A stretch of 64,000 bases of DNA from Neocallimastix lanati (nom. inval.) (lineage: Eukaryota; Neocallimastigomycota; Neocallimastigomycetes; Neocallimastigales; Neocallimastigaceae): contig JACVTC010000208.1 of NCBI GenBank assembly GCA_016946835.1, positions 112,501-176,500 on the forward strand. The letters run 5' to 3'. A program made the translations under genes and the position numbers. The number at the start of each line of letters is the position of its first letter. The first letter of the stretch is position 1. The notes under the pieces are model-generated. The model made no database searches. It saw only the letters and a list, made by a program, of their open reading frames with translations, and was not told the origin of the DNA. Shown in pieces: positions 1 to 17,012 of this stretch.

Positions 1-1084
1 AAAAAGAAAGAAAGAAAAACTTTTATCTTTTCTTTTTTTTTTTTTAATTATTTTAAAACTTTTATTTCAATGTTTTATTCTTTTGCATAAAAAAAAAATT
101 TTTTTTCTTGCAGTATTAAATTAGCAATATCAATTAATTAATAGATCATTTTATAAAAACTATAAATGACGTATAAATGACATCATTTTTTATTTTATCC
201 AAATTAAAGATTACTCAATAGTCTTATTATTTATTATTCAATTATTTATTATTTATTATTTATTATTTATTATTTATTATTTATTATTTATTATTTATTA
301 TTTAATTATTTAATTATTTATTATTTATTATTTATTATTTATTATTTATTATTTATTATTTATTATTTATTATTTATTATTTATTATTTATTATTTATTA
401 TTCAATTATTTATTATTTATTATTTATTATTTATTATTTATTATTTATTATTTATTATTTATTATTTATTATTTATTATTTATTATTTATTATTTATTAT
501 TTATTATTTATTATTTATAATTAATTATCTATTATCTATTATTTATTTTATTTATAATTTAATTATTAAATTATTTATTATTCAATTATTTATTCATTAT
601 TTATTATTTATTTATTTATTTATTAATCATTCAACTATTTAATTATTCCATTATTAATCCTTTTTCTTTTTTATTTCATTAAAAGTATTAAAAATAATAA
701 TAAAATAAAATAAAATTTTTTTTTTTTTAAATTGATGCATCCAATTTATATATTTTTATTAAAGTATAATTTCTTACATTGATATAAAATAAAATTTTAA
801 TTAAAGATAATTAAAAAAGAAAATAAAAAATAATTGATATTTATATATATGATATATAATATATACATAACTTCTTTTTTTTTTTTTTTTTATTTATTTA
901 TTATTATCACTATTAGCATAATTAATTAGTATTTTTTTTTTATATCCATACTATTATTATTAAGATTATTATTTCTACTATAATTATGTCCAAATCTTTT
1001 TTTTTTTTTTTTTCATAAGAAAAAGGTGATAATGAAATTCTTTGGTATTATTAACATAACATATTTAGGATTCAAATTTTTTAT

Positions 1085-1134
<50 letters not shown>

Positions 1135-1343
1135 GTAAAAAAAGTTTCATAATTAAAAAAAAAATAAAAAAAAAAAATGAAATGAACTAACGAACTAAAT
1201 ATATTTTATTCATTAAAAAATTCATGTTAATAATGATAATAATAAGAGTAATAATATTATTATTATTATTACCAGAGTTAGTAAAAAAAAAAAAATAATA
1301 ATAATTTTATAAACTATTGAAGTGGATTGATAATTTTTAATGG

Positions 1344-1386
<43 letters not shown>

Positions 1387-1761
1387 AAAAAAAATTAATA
1401 TATTAAAATTTAATTTAATTTTATTTTTTTTTTAAATTTAAACAAGGATTTATAATAATAGATTTACTTTTAAAAAAAAAATATTATATTAATATTTTTT
1501 TTTTTAAATTTTTTTTTTAAATTTTTTTTTTTTTTTTTTTTTTTTAATTTTTCAAATTTTATAAAAAAAATAAAAAATAAAATAAAATAAAATAAAAAAA
1601 ATAGAAAAAAAAACTCATTTATAAATATCATTAACTACTTTTAATTTTTTTTTATTTATTTAATATATATAATTTAACAATATTATTATTTTTTTTTTAT
1701 TTTATTTTATTATTATTCTTTTTAATAATATATTATTTTATCTATTTAATTATATTCTCTA

Positions 1762-1792
<31 letters not shown>

Positions 1793-1825
1793 TTATTTTT
1801 TTTTTTATTTTTTTTATATTAAATT
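1..1825. repeat. A/T-only intergenic DNA with heptamer satellite
   Basis: I see no gene here. About 232-520 is a tandem array of the heptamer ATTATTT with a few interruptions. It is followed by poly(T) runs (about 1087-1132), a (TAAA)n tract (about 1346-1385) and (TTA)n runs. The last 100 bases before the ankyrin gene are T-rich and presumably contain its promoter, but I cannot single out an element. Confidence 0.8.
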
Positions 1826-4384
1826 ATGAATAATACTAAAAATTCCAATGAAGAAATACAAAAAGAATTAAAAATTATCTTAAAAAAAAATAATAAAACG
1901 GAATTGGAAAATTATTTTATAGAAAAGGATATAGCCATAAAGGATATAAGAGGAGGAGGAGGAAGCGATAATTTTGATTTATTGATTTATTCTATTGAAA
2001 ATGGAGCCTCCCTAGACATCTTAAAATTTTTTATCACTCAGGGACAGACTACACTGGATTTAAATTACACGACAAACCACCATGGTCAGGAGAAGGTACC
2101 TCTCTTTTCTGCCCTCATGAACAATAATTTTAGCGTGGCAGATCTTTTATTACAAAATAAAGCCGATATTAATTATTGCGTTAATAATAAGGAGGATGGT
2201 GACATCATCCATTATCTCTTTACCCATGCCAGCCTCAATAACAAAAACTTAAAATATATATTGAATCATGGGTACGATACCTATTTTCTTTTCACGAATA
2301 TTAATTCAAGCTTAATCACTGATTTTATACGAAGCTTTAAAAATAAATTTTTAGAGATCATCTTTAAACACTATCTCTTCGATAATGCCTTCATTATTAA
2401 CCTTCTTAAATGGTATAAAAATCGTACCCCTCTCTCTCTCCATCATTTACAAGGGGTAATTACCAAGGAAAAAAATAAATTAAATATTAAAGAGAATACC
2501 TATGAAAACTATTATCATGACGCCCACAAGGAAGAAAATTGTGGCGCCATTAAAATCTTGCTTGAAAATGATGGCAGTGAACCGGAGATCATCTTTCGAA
2601 GAATAAATCTCTACGACATACTGGAGATGGCAATCAAGTTGAATGACTATAAATTTGTGGCAACCATTCTTCAGCAGTACGACTCTTTTTTCAGTTTTAA
2701 GGGTATTATTTCTGAAAAAAATTTTATTTGTTCCAGTGAAAATAACAATATGGATATCATGAAGCTGTTAATTGAAAAGGCCTTAAATTTACCCATCAAA
2801 GAAAATAAAAATAATAATGCCATCGCTTTTCGGACTTCTTTTGGCACCAAAAATTTCTCCTCTTCCTCCTCTTCCTTCCCTTCTTCTTCTTCTTCTTCTT
2901 CTTCTAGTCATGACCTCCATAAAACCTATTCCTTAAATATCATTTTAACTATGGCCATCGAAAGTAAAAATATGACCCTCGTTAAATATTTATTGGAAAC
3001 AGAGGAATACAGCCGTTACATCGATGTTAATACAGCAAATGAAAATGATGAATTTCCAATTATTTCTGCGTTCTATGCCAATAGTGTTGACCTCTTTAAA
3101 TATCTATTAGAAAAGGGCGCCAATAGTAACACAAAAAATAAAAATGGTGCGTCGTTACTTTCCCTCGTCATTGATAGATTTAACTACAATGTCAAATATA
3201 TAAAGTATCTCTTTGACCACAACGTCGACATCACTGCAAAGGATGCCAGTGGTACCTATCCTTTAATTAAAGCCATTTATAAAGATGATTTTGATAGCGT
3301 CCTTCTGTTAATTAAATATGGGATAAAGCATCATATTGATATGAATATTACTGACGTTAATGGCAGTACTCCCATAACGCTCTCCTATAAAATAGAGCAT
3401 CATGGAATTTTCAAATTTTTAGTGAACTATTTAGATATCAATGGAAAGGACGCCAACGGGAAGAGTATTCTCTATTATACCATCCTCAATGGGGATGTAG
3501 AAACTTCCAAGTATTTGATTAGTCATGGCGCAGACCTTAACTCCATTGATAAAGATGGTAATTCCGCCTTTGATCTTTCTCTTACTCAATGTACCGAACT
3601 GGTGACCCCTTTAATTAATAATAAAAATTTACTGTTAAACAGGCCAAACGTACGAGGGGAGACCCCGTTAATTTCGATGATTAAGAGTATTAATCCTTGT
3701 AGGAATAAAGAGAAAAAAATATCCTATTACTATTTAAATATTAGTTTTAAGATTGCCAGTTTAATTGAAAGAGGATCCGACGTTAATTACGTTGATAAGG
3801 AAGGCAATACTCCCTTAGTCTATGCCATTGAAAAGAAATCCTTAACGGTGGTGATGCTTCTCATCAAACATGGAGCCAATATTAATTTTTTCATAGCGAA
3901 TAGAAATATCACCATTTTGATGTATGCCATTGAGCTAAATCGAATGGATATCGTTAAATATCTGGTGAAATGTGGAGCCAATATTAATTTTAAAAATGAG
4001 AATGATATTAACGTCTTGATAAGCAGCTCCAAAAAGGGGAAAACCAAGATATTTGAATATTTAGTGAAGAATAATGTTAATGACTTTACAAGTGAAGTAA
4101 TTAAAAAAGTTATTGTGGATAATCGATTAGACTTATTAGATATTCTCATAGAAAATAATATGAACATCAACCTCAAGGATGAAAAGGGAAATACGCCGCT
4201 GGTCTATGCCATTCAACATCGTAATCTTGATATCATTGAATATTTAATTCATCATGGAGCTGACTGTCATACTATTAATGATAATGATGAAACCATTGAC
4301 AGTATAAATTATAAATACTATTGGAAATACGGTCTTAAAGATGCCTATAAATCTATATATAAGCTTATCAATAACTTTCGATAA
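1826..4384 (+). CDS. Ankyrin-repeat protein, 852 aa
   Basis: This is a single-exon gene with much higher GC than its flanks. Ankyrin repeats run through nearly the whole protein. Clear examples are GNTPLVYAI-x-LLIKHGANIN around residues 660-690 and again near the C-terminus (GNTPLVYAIQHRNLDIIEYLIHHGAD). I judge about 15-18 repeats, some degenerate. A serine-rich linker at residues 345-361, coded by TCT/TCC repeats, splits the array in two. There is no signal peptide, membrane segment or catalytic domain, so the likely role is a protein-binding scaffold; the partner cannot be told. The N-terminal 50 residues are charged, with a short Gly run. The start is the first ATG after T-rich DNA. Long ankyrin-only proteins are abundant in anaerobic fungi (family knowledge). 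No intron is needed to explain the frame. Confidence 0.9.
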   Translation: MNNTKNSNEEIQKELKIILKKNNKTELENYFIEKDIAIKDIRGGGGSDNFDLLIYSIENGASLDILKFFITQGQTTLDLNYTTNHHGQEKVPLFSALMNNNFSVADLLLQNKADINYCVNNKEDGDIIHYLFTHASLNNKNLKYILNHGYDTYFLFTNINSSLITDFIRSFKNKFLEIIFKHYLFDNAFIINLLKWYKNRTPLSLHHLQGVITKEKNKLNIKENTYENYYHDAHKEENCGAIKILLENDGSEPEIIFRRINLYDILEMAIKLNDYKFVATILQQYDSFFSFKGIISEKNFICSSENNNMDIMKLLIEKALNLPIKENKNNNAIAFRTSFGTKNFSSSSSSFPSSSSSSSSSHDLHKTYSLNIILTMAIESKNMTLVKYLLETEEYSRYIDVNTANENDEFPIISAFYANSVDLFKYLLEKGANSNTKNKNGASLLSLVIDRFNYNVKYIKYLFDHNVDITAKDASGTYPLIKAIYKDDFDSVLLLIKYGIKHHIDMNITDVNGSTPITLSYKIEHHGIFKFLVNYLDINGKDANGKSILYYTILNGDVETSKYLISHGADLNSIDKDGNSAFDLSLTQCTELVTPLINNKNLLLNRPNVRGETPLISMIKSINPCRNKEKKISYYYLNISFKIASLIERGSDVNYVDKEGNTPLVYAIEKKSLTVVMLLIKHGANINFFIANRNITILMYAIELNRMDIVKYLVKCGANINFKNENDINVLISSSKKGKTKIFEYLVKNNVNDFTSEVIKKVIVDNRLDLLDILIENNMNINLKDEKGNTPLVYAIQHRNLDIIEYLIHHGADCHTINDNDETIDSINYKYYWKYGLKDAYKSIYKLINNFR

Positions 4385-5948
4385 ATTAAATATTTTATTT
4401 TATTTTTGATAAAAAATAAAATAAAATAAAATAAAATATATATATATAAATATATTTATTATTATTATCATTACCATTATGTATATATATATATATATGT
4501 TTAAATTTATTTAAGAATTAAAAATATTTATATAAAAATATATAAAAACTATTAAAGTAAATACCATAATATATATAAAAAATCAATATAATTTTTCAAC
4601 AAAAAAAAAAAAAAAAAAAATTGTATATATATATATATAGTATGTATATAGTATGTATATATTGATATAAATAATTTTTATATTTGTAAAATACCATTTA
4701 AAAAAAAAAAAATTATGATAAATTAATAGATAATAATTAATAGTTATTAATATTTTAAATATTATAATTTATTTATTTATTTATTTATTTTTTTTACTTT
4801 TATCTGTTATTGTTTTTGCTTTATTTATTGTAACATTGATAGATTTTTATTTTAAATTATACTTTATAATATTTATCAGAAATTGTTAAATTATAAAATA
4901 AAAAAATAAAATTTAAAAAATTGCATATAAATTAAAATAAAATAAAATAAAAAAAAAAAAAAAAAAAAAAAAAAATGAAAAAAAAAAAAAATTAAATAAA
5001 TAAAAAAAAAGAATAAATTTATTTTTATATTTTTTGTAATATTTTTTTAAGATATGACAACTCTTATCGCTAATACTCAAAACAATATATAAACCCATTA
5101 TCTTTCATATTATATTATTTCATGATTACGTTGAAAAAGGAATAGCCTATATTATGTATATTGATTATACTGTTCTGTAATTCCGATGATAATTCGATGG
5201 TTATTCTTTTTTTTTTTTTTTTTTTTTAAAGTGACTCTTCTAGAACAAAGAGAGAAAGAAAATATGGAATATAGGAAGAGTATAGAAAAGTGAACCTGAT
5301 GTTTTTATATATTGTTTTAAACTGGATATGTAGTAATATTGGAGTTGTATCATTTTAATTAATTACTATCATGTAGTTTTCTACATATTATCATTGTAAT
5401 AAATCCATTGTATTTTTTTTTTTTTTTTTTTTACTTTAGCATTATTTTATATATATATTTTTATATATGTATATTTATATATGTATTTTTATATATATAT
5501 TTTTATATATTTATTTTTATATATGTATTTTTATATATGTATTTTTTCTATAGTATTAGTTAAACTCATGTAGCTATTGTAAAAATGTAAATGGAGGAGA
5601 TTGATTCACTCCAAAAGCTTAGGTTTAAAGGACTTTTAATTTAACAGGATGGGAATTTTTTTTTTTTTGTATAGTCTTTCACTACTAACAATTTATTTAC
5701 CTTTTTCCATTTTAGTTTAAGTATGATTACTTTTACAGAAAAATTATTACCTACACCCAGCTTTTTTTTTTTTTAATCCATTAGAAAATTTAAAAAAAAA
5801 ACTCAAAGATAAAAATTTTATTTCAAAAATTATGATTATATATAAAAAAAAAAAAAAAAACTCATCTAAATTGCAGAACATTAGGATGGCTACATATGGA
5901 AGTGAATCTTGCGTATGATGATGATGATGATATAACAAAGAAAAATAG

Positions 5949-5999
<51 letters not shown>

Positions 6000-6600
6000 A
6001 TAAATGTTTTGTTTATTCAGTCTCTAATTTCCAGGTTAGCTTAGATACAGAAAGTTAAAAAAAAAAGGATAGTATAAAACTTCCTATTCAAATGATCAAT
6101 AGTCTAAAGAAACCATTCTACAAAATCAAAAAAAAAAAATCAGAAGGAATCCCCTATTACTTAAATTTATTAATCCCCACAAAAAAAAAAAAAAAAAAAA
6201 AATCAAAAAAAAAAAAATTAAAAAATTAAGAAATTTTTAAAAAAAAATTAGTTGAACAGTAGGATATAGAATTGTGAATAATTAAATAAAAAAAATATCT
6301 ATGTATGTATTAAGCTTAAGAAAAATAAAAAGATAAGCTTGAATTATACCATTACGTATCAATATACATTATTTAATGAACTTCAGGAAGATTTACAAAT
6401 ATAAAAAAAAAAAAAAAAAAAAAGCGAAATCATGAAGAACAAATTAATGATTATTTCCAAATACTCAAAACAATAATAATAATAATAATAATATCAACTA
6501 ATTATGAAAATAATATAATAAATTATATTTCCTAATAATAATAAATAGTGTGAATCCCTCCAAAAAAAAAAAGAATATCCTGAAAGCAAAATTAATCTCA
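4385..6600. other. Intergenic, low-complexity, no gene recognised
   Basis: Poly(A), poly(T) and (TA)n tracts alternate with short moderately complex islands (5,100-5,400, 5,560-5,680 and 5,990-6,170). The islands show no sustained reading frame. They may be the decayed 5' part of the copia fossil that follows, but I cannot show that. A short (ATG/CAT)n stretch lies at about 5917-5932. Confidence 0.6.
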
Positions 6601-6613
6601 GAAATTAATAATA

Positions 6614-6639
<26 letters not shown>

Positions 6640-6651
<12 letters not shown>

Positions 6652-7522
6652 TCCTATTCCTACTTCTGAATCCTTTTCTACTCAATCTTTTAGAATTGGT
6701 ACACTTGGTACACACTGACATTGTAGGTAAACTGGAAAACATCTTTCCAAGATTTTCCAAAGTTATAATGACTACCTTACTTTCCTTGATGATTTTCACA
6801 AAAATGTTGGATTTATCGATAAAAGAATAAATCTGATATATAGGAAAAATTTTATTGAATTTTATAAATATTGACATTAAATTTATATATAATATTCATA
6901 TTAATAAACGTTTAAATCTGATAATGGTACTGAATAGAAAAATATATATATATATAAAATGTAAACCTCCTTTTTAAAACAATCATGGTATAAAAATTTT
7001 ATTCATTCCCTTCCTTGGATATCCTCATCAAAATAGTCATGTTGAACGGTTAAACCAAACTATTAACAACTGTGCTAAAAACTCTTTTCAAATTCTGGTA
7101 AATTACCTCTTTCCTTTTTTTTGGGGGGGGATTCTACCCTTTAATATTCAATGTGCGGCCTTTTCTTATATCACTCGAAATCCACATTCTAGTATATTCA
7201 TTTCAAAATTCCTAATGAATTATTCATTACTAATAAAACCTATTGATATTTCTAACATTTAAAGTATTTGGTTGAAAAGCATTTTTCTTTAATGATCATA
7301 AAAAATAAATAAACTTGAAAATCATTCTAAACAAGGTATTTTTATTGATTATCCTGAAAATTCTTCTGGATACTAACTCCATTATTACTGCTGCTAAAGA
7401 CGTTCACTTTATTGAAGATATACCTGGAACTATTGATACTTTTTTTTTTTTCTTAAACTATTGACTCTTTAATCAACTATCTCAATTTATCGATTAAGGG
7501 GAAAAGTACTAATAATAATAAT

Positions 7523-7561
<39 letters not shown>

Positions 7562-7582
7562 TATAATAATAATAATAATAAT

Positions 7583-7620
<38 letters not shown>

Positions 7621-8280
7621 TATCAACAATATTCATATTTACAATAATGACTTCTCAGATAATAATAGTAATAGAAAAAGAAGAATTCAAGATGATGAAG
7701 ACTCCGATGATAATTCAGATACTCAAACACTAAATATAAGAAAAGGAAATATTATCTAACAATAAAAATATGAATAAAATACGTAAAATCTTCAATATTA
7801 GAGCACAATATCCAAGTACTTATGAAGAAGCTATGAATTCAAAAAGATTCAAAAGAATGAGAACATAACTATAAAAAAAAAAAGATAAAATTAAAAATAG
7901 GTATGATAAAAATATTAATGATAGTGGTTAACATTAGTAATATACCAAAAAAAAAAATGCAAATATTATAGACACAAGATGGGTATGTATGTAGTAGTAA
8001 AAAAACGACAATACTAAAAAAAAAAAGTTAGCTTTGCAGTTAAAGGTTGTCAATAGAAAGAAGGTGAAGATTTTATTTCATCATAATTCACATACTGCAC
8101 ACTATCGGATAGTTTAAGAATCATCATCGCAATCGCATCTATCAATCAATAAATAAATAAAATTTAAAACAATTAGATATATATAAAAACAGCATATTTA
8201 AATGTTGATTTCAACGAAACAATATATGTAAAAAATTCCAAAAAAGGAGATAAAAATTGTACCAAAAACAAAGTATGGTC

Positions 8281-8323
<43 letters not shown>

Positions 8324-9482
8324 TATATGGATTAAATCAAGCTAGATTTATGAGGAATAAAGGGAATAACTAATTATTTAAAATCGATTGGTTTTCAAAC
8401 AATACAAATCAGGCAAATGCTTATTTTAGAAAATATAAAATATAATAAAGATAGGATTATTAACTTTTATATGTTGATGATATTTTAATAACTGACGAAG
8501 ATTATAAAATTAAACATATAATTAAGAAGTTAAAAAAATAAATATACTATTTCAAAAGAATCTGATGTCAGAAAAATTATTGGAATAAATATTTATAAAA
8601 CTAAGGATGATTACAAAATAAATCAAGAAGATTGTCTAAATAAAATTATTAATAATTATAAAATGAATAAAACTAAAATTACAAAATTATCCTTTGCAAA
8701 AAAAAATATTAAATAAAAATAAAAAAAGAATGCAAAACCTATTGATGTTGGAAAATACAAGTCATTACTAGGTTTACTATTATATATTGTAATAAAATCT
8801 AAACTAGATATTACATATGCGGTCAATCAAGCATCAAGAAATTGTGAATATTCAACAACAATAGACTATAAAGTATTATTAATGATAATACAATATTTAA
8901 AATCTTCCATAAATAAATTAATATGTTATAATAAAAAAAAAAAAAAAAATAAATGAGTAGGATTTTCAGATGCTGACTATTACTAATGATGAAGCTACTA
9001 TGAAGATCGAAGATCTGTAAATGGATATATATTCATACTAGGTAACAGTCCAATTTCATGGAAATCTCAAATTCAAAAAGAAATGTTATATTATCAACAG
9101 CAGAAGCTGAATTTGTTAGTCTTTCCGAATGGGCAAAACACGGAATATGGTTTAAAAAAAAAAACTTATTCAAAGAAATTACTAATAAAAATATTTTAAT
9201 AAAAAAATAAAAGTAGATAATAAAGCCTGTATAGCAATAGCTGAAGATGAAAATGGAAAAAAGGAAGATGTAAACCTATTGATACAAAATGGAAATTTAT
9301 TCAAGAAAAAATAAAAAAATAAAAATAAAAAAAAAAAAAAACATATATATATATAAAATTAGAATATGTTAGAACAACATATAGGCTAGCTGATCCTTTA
9401 ACAAAACCAGTGAACCTATATTAACATTAAAAAAAATTTAACGACGTAATTTTTAATAATTAAAAAAAATATATATATATAA

Positions 9483-9530
<48 letters not shown>

Positions 9531-9945
9531 TATAAATATATAGAATATAAAATTTAAATAAATAATAAAATCTAATAAAGACATAATGTTGGGGGGAATG
9601 TTAAATAATAGAGTAATTAAGATGATGTATATTAAGTTTATTATAAATAAAATTAATATAAAATACATGTAAAAGTTATTATTTAGAAAAATGATTCTTC
9701 TTTATTAAATAAAAATAATATTTAATAAATAAAACATATAATATAAAATAATTAATCATGAGTTTCACTCTTTTGCAATTAATCTTTGAGAGATAAGAAA
9801 GTTTTCATAAACTTATCAAAAACTTTTTTAAAAAAAAAAAAAAAAAGGATTATTTGGTGTAACCAGTTAATAAATAATTAAATAATTGAATAATAATAAT
9901 AAAATAGAATATTCTTAAATAATTTATCTTTATTTGAAAATTTAT
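6640..9945 (+). mobile_element. Ty1/copia LTR retrotransposon fossil, heavily broken
   Basis: Translated fragments in changing frames follow the copia pol order. An integrase start (HTDIVGKL) lies near 6710, SDNGTE near 6915 and PHQN-x-HVERLNQTI near 7025. The RT active site LLYVDDILIT lies near 8470. RNase H pieces follow (GFSDADYY near 8960, SVNGYIFILG and ISWKSQI near 9020-9070), then the copia end signature ADPLTKPVN near 9390. A polypurine tract (TTGGGGGGAA) ends at 9598, and TGTTAAAT from 9599 looks like the start of the 3' LTR. The LTR's right end, about 9945, is uncertain. No 5' LTR or gag was recognised. The copy carries many breaks and internal A/T repeat expansions, so it is old. 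Confidence 0.8.
7508..7618. repeat. (AAT)n microsatellite inside the copia fossil
   Basis: About 110 bases of ATA/AAT triplets with a few ATT interruptions lie between the integrase-like and RT-like parts of the fossil. This is repeat growth in dead DNA. Confidence 0.85.
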
Positions 9946-13242
<3,297 letters not shown>

Positions 13243-14411
13243 ATGAAATGTATAACATCTATTCTGATTTTAATAAACCTATTATTAATTTTTGGGGAAA
13301 CCAACACCCAGCAAGTCATCACAACAAATTCAACACAAAGTAATGAACAATCACCCCCAGTTGAAAAAATATCAGAATCAGTTATTCAGTATCAAAAAAA
13401 TCCATTATCACTTACAGAAGATTGTAGAAATGTAATAGGCTTTTTATTAGAACAAAATGAAGATATTATCTATAAAGATATCCCAAATTGTTGTGAAAAA
13501 GCTGAAGATACTTATTGGCATTATATTAATTGTGAAAATGGTTCCATTACTGAAATGTATATATAGAGTTAAATTTATAAATTAAACATTACCGATATTA
13601 AATATATAAATATATTTATAAAGTTTTATTTTATTTTTTTTTTTTTTTGAAAAAAAAATATATATATATATATATTTATATATAATGATATTTATAAATA
13701 TTAATTATTCATTGATATATTCTAAATTAATAAATATATTTTTTTTTTAATTTGTTAAATATATATGTAAATATATATAAATAAAAGGGATTTAAGATTT
13801 GATACTAGTAGAATTCAAAAGAAAATTGATTTTTCAAATTTTCCAATACTAAAAAAGTTAAAATCATTGTAAGTATTATTCATTAAATAAATAATTTAGG
13901 GCAATAAAAAAATTCATAATTAAAATTATTTATAATTTTAATAAAAAAATAATTTTTTTTTTTTTTTTATTTCATTTTATCTTATAATACTTGATTAATT
14001 GAACTTATTTATCTTTAAATCTTTGATATTATCAATAAAAATAAATCAAACTACATATTAAATTAATATAGTGCTATAGAAGCAAAGTTTATAAACGATG
14101 AAGTACCATCTGTATTCTTTGATTTTCCAGAACTTACAAAATTGTAATATATAATTTATAAGAAAATTTTATATTAATTTCTTAAAAAAATTTTTTTTAT
14201 TTTTGTACATTATTAAAAATTTCTTTTTTTTTTTTTACTGATGAATTGTAATTTCTTTGTTTTATTTAAATAATATTTTCTACAGAGAAATTTCACAATC
14301 CAATATAGAAAAAGTTCCAAACAATTTAAATGAACACAGCTTAATAGAAGAAGTGTAAATATTACTATTATTAAAAATATTTAAAAATATATTGTAATTA
14401 ATATATATTTT

Positions 14412-14454
<43 letters not shown>

Positions 14455-16074
14455 AATGCTATTAGAAATAAATAAATAATGAATTTAATTCTTATGTTAT
14501 TATACTTTATTTATTTAATTTATTTATTTATTTATTAATTAATATTTTCATATTTTAGTGTTTTTTATAATAATTCACTTGTAGGATTTCCCTCTAAACT
14601 ATTAGATTATCCAAATATAAAAGTTTTGTAAGTATTTTCTATTACCTTCATCTTATTATTATTATTATTATTTTTTTTTTTTATTTATTAAAGAATAGTT
14701 TTGTATTTAATATTATTTATAAAGTTTAAAATGCTAATAATTAAATCATATTATAATAAAAAATTTAAAAAAAAAATTTTTTTTTTTTATTTTTTCTTTA
14801 AAGGGATCTATCATTAAATGAAAATATTCGTGAAGTACCAAAAAATATTAAAAACTTAAGCAACTTAACAGAATTGTAAGTTTAATTTCATAATGAAAAA
14901 GAAAATATATATATATAGTTATTTATTAAAATATATAATATATATATCTATTTAAATTTATGAAAGAATATGTATTAATATAAATAATATATATATATCA
15001 TTATGATTTATTTACTATAGATATCTTCAAAATACAGGTTTAACTGAATTACCGAAAGAAATTTTTTCATTAAGTAATTTAGTAGAATTGTAAGTTACAA
15101 AATCGTTATTAGTATAGATATTTATTATTATTATTATTATTTTAATATTAATAAATATTATATATATTAATTAATGTTATAATCTTTTTTTATATATATA
15201 ATTAAATTTTATTATAAATAAATGTTATATATATTAATTAATGTTATAATCTTTTTATATATATATATAATTAATATTTTATTATTAATATAATTATTAT
15301 GTAATGTTATTCCAAAAAACAGTGACATTGATAGAAATCCAAAATTAAATGCAATTATTCATAATTTTGGAAATAAAATTAAAAATTGTGATTTTAGATA
15401 TACTAATATACTATGCTATGAGCCAGGATCATGTGAAAATTTTTGTACGGGTGAATCCAATGAAGATTTTCGTGAATTTGTAAAAGAAGATGCCATTTCC
15501 TATACTATATGTACCAAAAAAATATTAAGTGATCATGAAAAATCATTTTTCCAATCAAAGCTATTTATTATTCTTTTAGTTATCGCTGTTGTATTGACGA
15601 TCATCATTTTATCCGTACTTTTATTCCGTTCTTATCGGGATAAAGGTAACTCTAAAAAGAATCCTTTAGATCATGATATTTATGTCGCTCCTGTGATAAT
15701 AAAGAGAGAACCTATCGTGATTAATAATGGAGAAATTCTCTCAAATGACAAAAGCCCTAATATTCCTGCTATTCATATACCTAATATTAGTGATGCTAAT
15801 TCTAAAATGTCTAATAGTAGTTTTATCAGTGATGACTCCACAATCTCACCATTAAGTAATCACCATTCTACTAATAGTCCAATAATTAGTCCACTCTCCA
15901 GTTCCCCAACGACCAGTCCAAGATTAAAGTATTATTATAGTGATAATAAACATAATACCTTACCTATTTATAGACAAAATGAAAAAAATATACCTGAATT
16001 TAGTTTATCGGAAACCAATCGTAGAACGATTGCTATTACTCGTCCTAATTTCAACTTACATAACATGAATAACA

Positions 16075-16119
<45 letters not shown>

Positions 16120-16760
16120 GTGAAAAACACGCGAAATCCTATTCATATGATAAAACGCTAGAATCTATGATCATAGAAGCGGAATTAATAGATGAATTTA
16201 ATGTAGATAATAATGACAATGATAAAAATTTACCTCCTTATTCTGAACCTTTTGATAAATCATTGAATAACTATATTAATTATCAAGAAAATTCACCAAT
16301 AAATATTAGTAATAATATTAGTAATAATAATAATGATAATAATAATGATAATAATAATGATAATAATATTAATGATAATGATAATAATAATCAAAATAAT
16401 GATAATAACAATAATGCTATGAATAATAATAGCATCGCTTCTGATCATGATAATACTACCTTTGATGAAATTGATTTAACAAATACCATAAATAATAATT
16501 TACATAGTCATATCAATGATAATATAAAATTACCTTCTTATTCTGAATCAGTTATACAGCGACCCCAAGATAGTAATAATTTATTAAAACTTACGACCTC
16601 AAATAATACTTCACCTTCACCATCGCCATCACCCCTTAGTAAAAAACGATCCCTACATAGTCTCCACGATATTGCTTCTTTATGTATCACAAATCAAGTG
16701 GATGACTCCTCAAGTAGCAAGAATATAATACCTACTAAAGAAATAAATAATAAAAAATGA
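13243..16760 (+). CDS. Leucine-rich-repeat single-pass membrane protein, 727 aa predicted, 8 exons
   Basis: My exon model is 13243-13556, 13788-13868, 14072-14143, 14286-14354, 14559-14627, 14804-14875, 15021-15089 and 15323-16760. Every intron is GT-AG and in phase 2, and the frame stays open to the stop. Residues 1-23 form a signal peptide. Residues 105-249 hold six LRRs, for example LYLQNTGLTELPKEIFSLSNLVEL from exon 7. A Cys-rich cap follows (CDF-x-CYEPGSCENFC). A transmembrane helix spans about 329-350, followed by RSYR as stop-transfer. The cytoplasmic tail of about 375 residues is rich in Ser/Asn/Asp, with Asn runs and three LPxY motifs (462-465, 552-555, 652-655). No kinase domain is seen. 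The protein reads as a surface receptor or adhesin with an LRR ectodomain; its ligand is unknown. The junctions are predicted by eye. Confidence 0.85.
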
Positions 16761-16826
16761 ATCCTACAAATTCTCACAAATCCGCCAAATCACATAAAAC
16801 ATAGAAATAAACCAACAAACAAACAA

Positions 16827-16863
<37 letters not shown>

Positions 16864-16978
16864 AAGATATAAAATAAAATAAAATAAAATAATAGTAGTA
16901 AACATCAAAATAATGATACAACCAATAATTAAATTTATTTTATATATATATATATTATTTATATATAAAATATAATAA

Positions 16979-17012
<34 letters not shown>

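Noticed and set aside
232-520. CRISPR-like array
   Set aside because: The unit is a 7-base A/T repeat with no spacers; this is a eukaryotic satellite.
3820-4176. 118-codon minus-strand open frame
   Set aside because: Shadow of the ankyrin repeats; the plus strand carries the family motifs.
6605-6877. 90-codon minus-strand open frame
   Set aside because: It is antisense to the integrase-like start of the copia fossil, whose plus-strand reading gives the known motif order.
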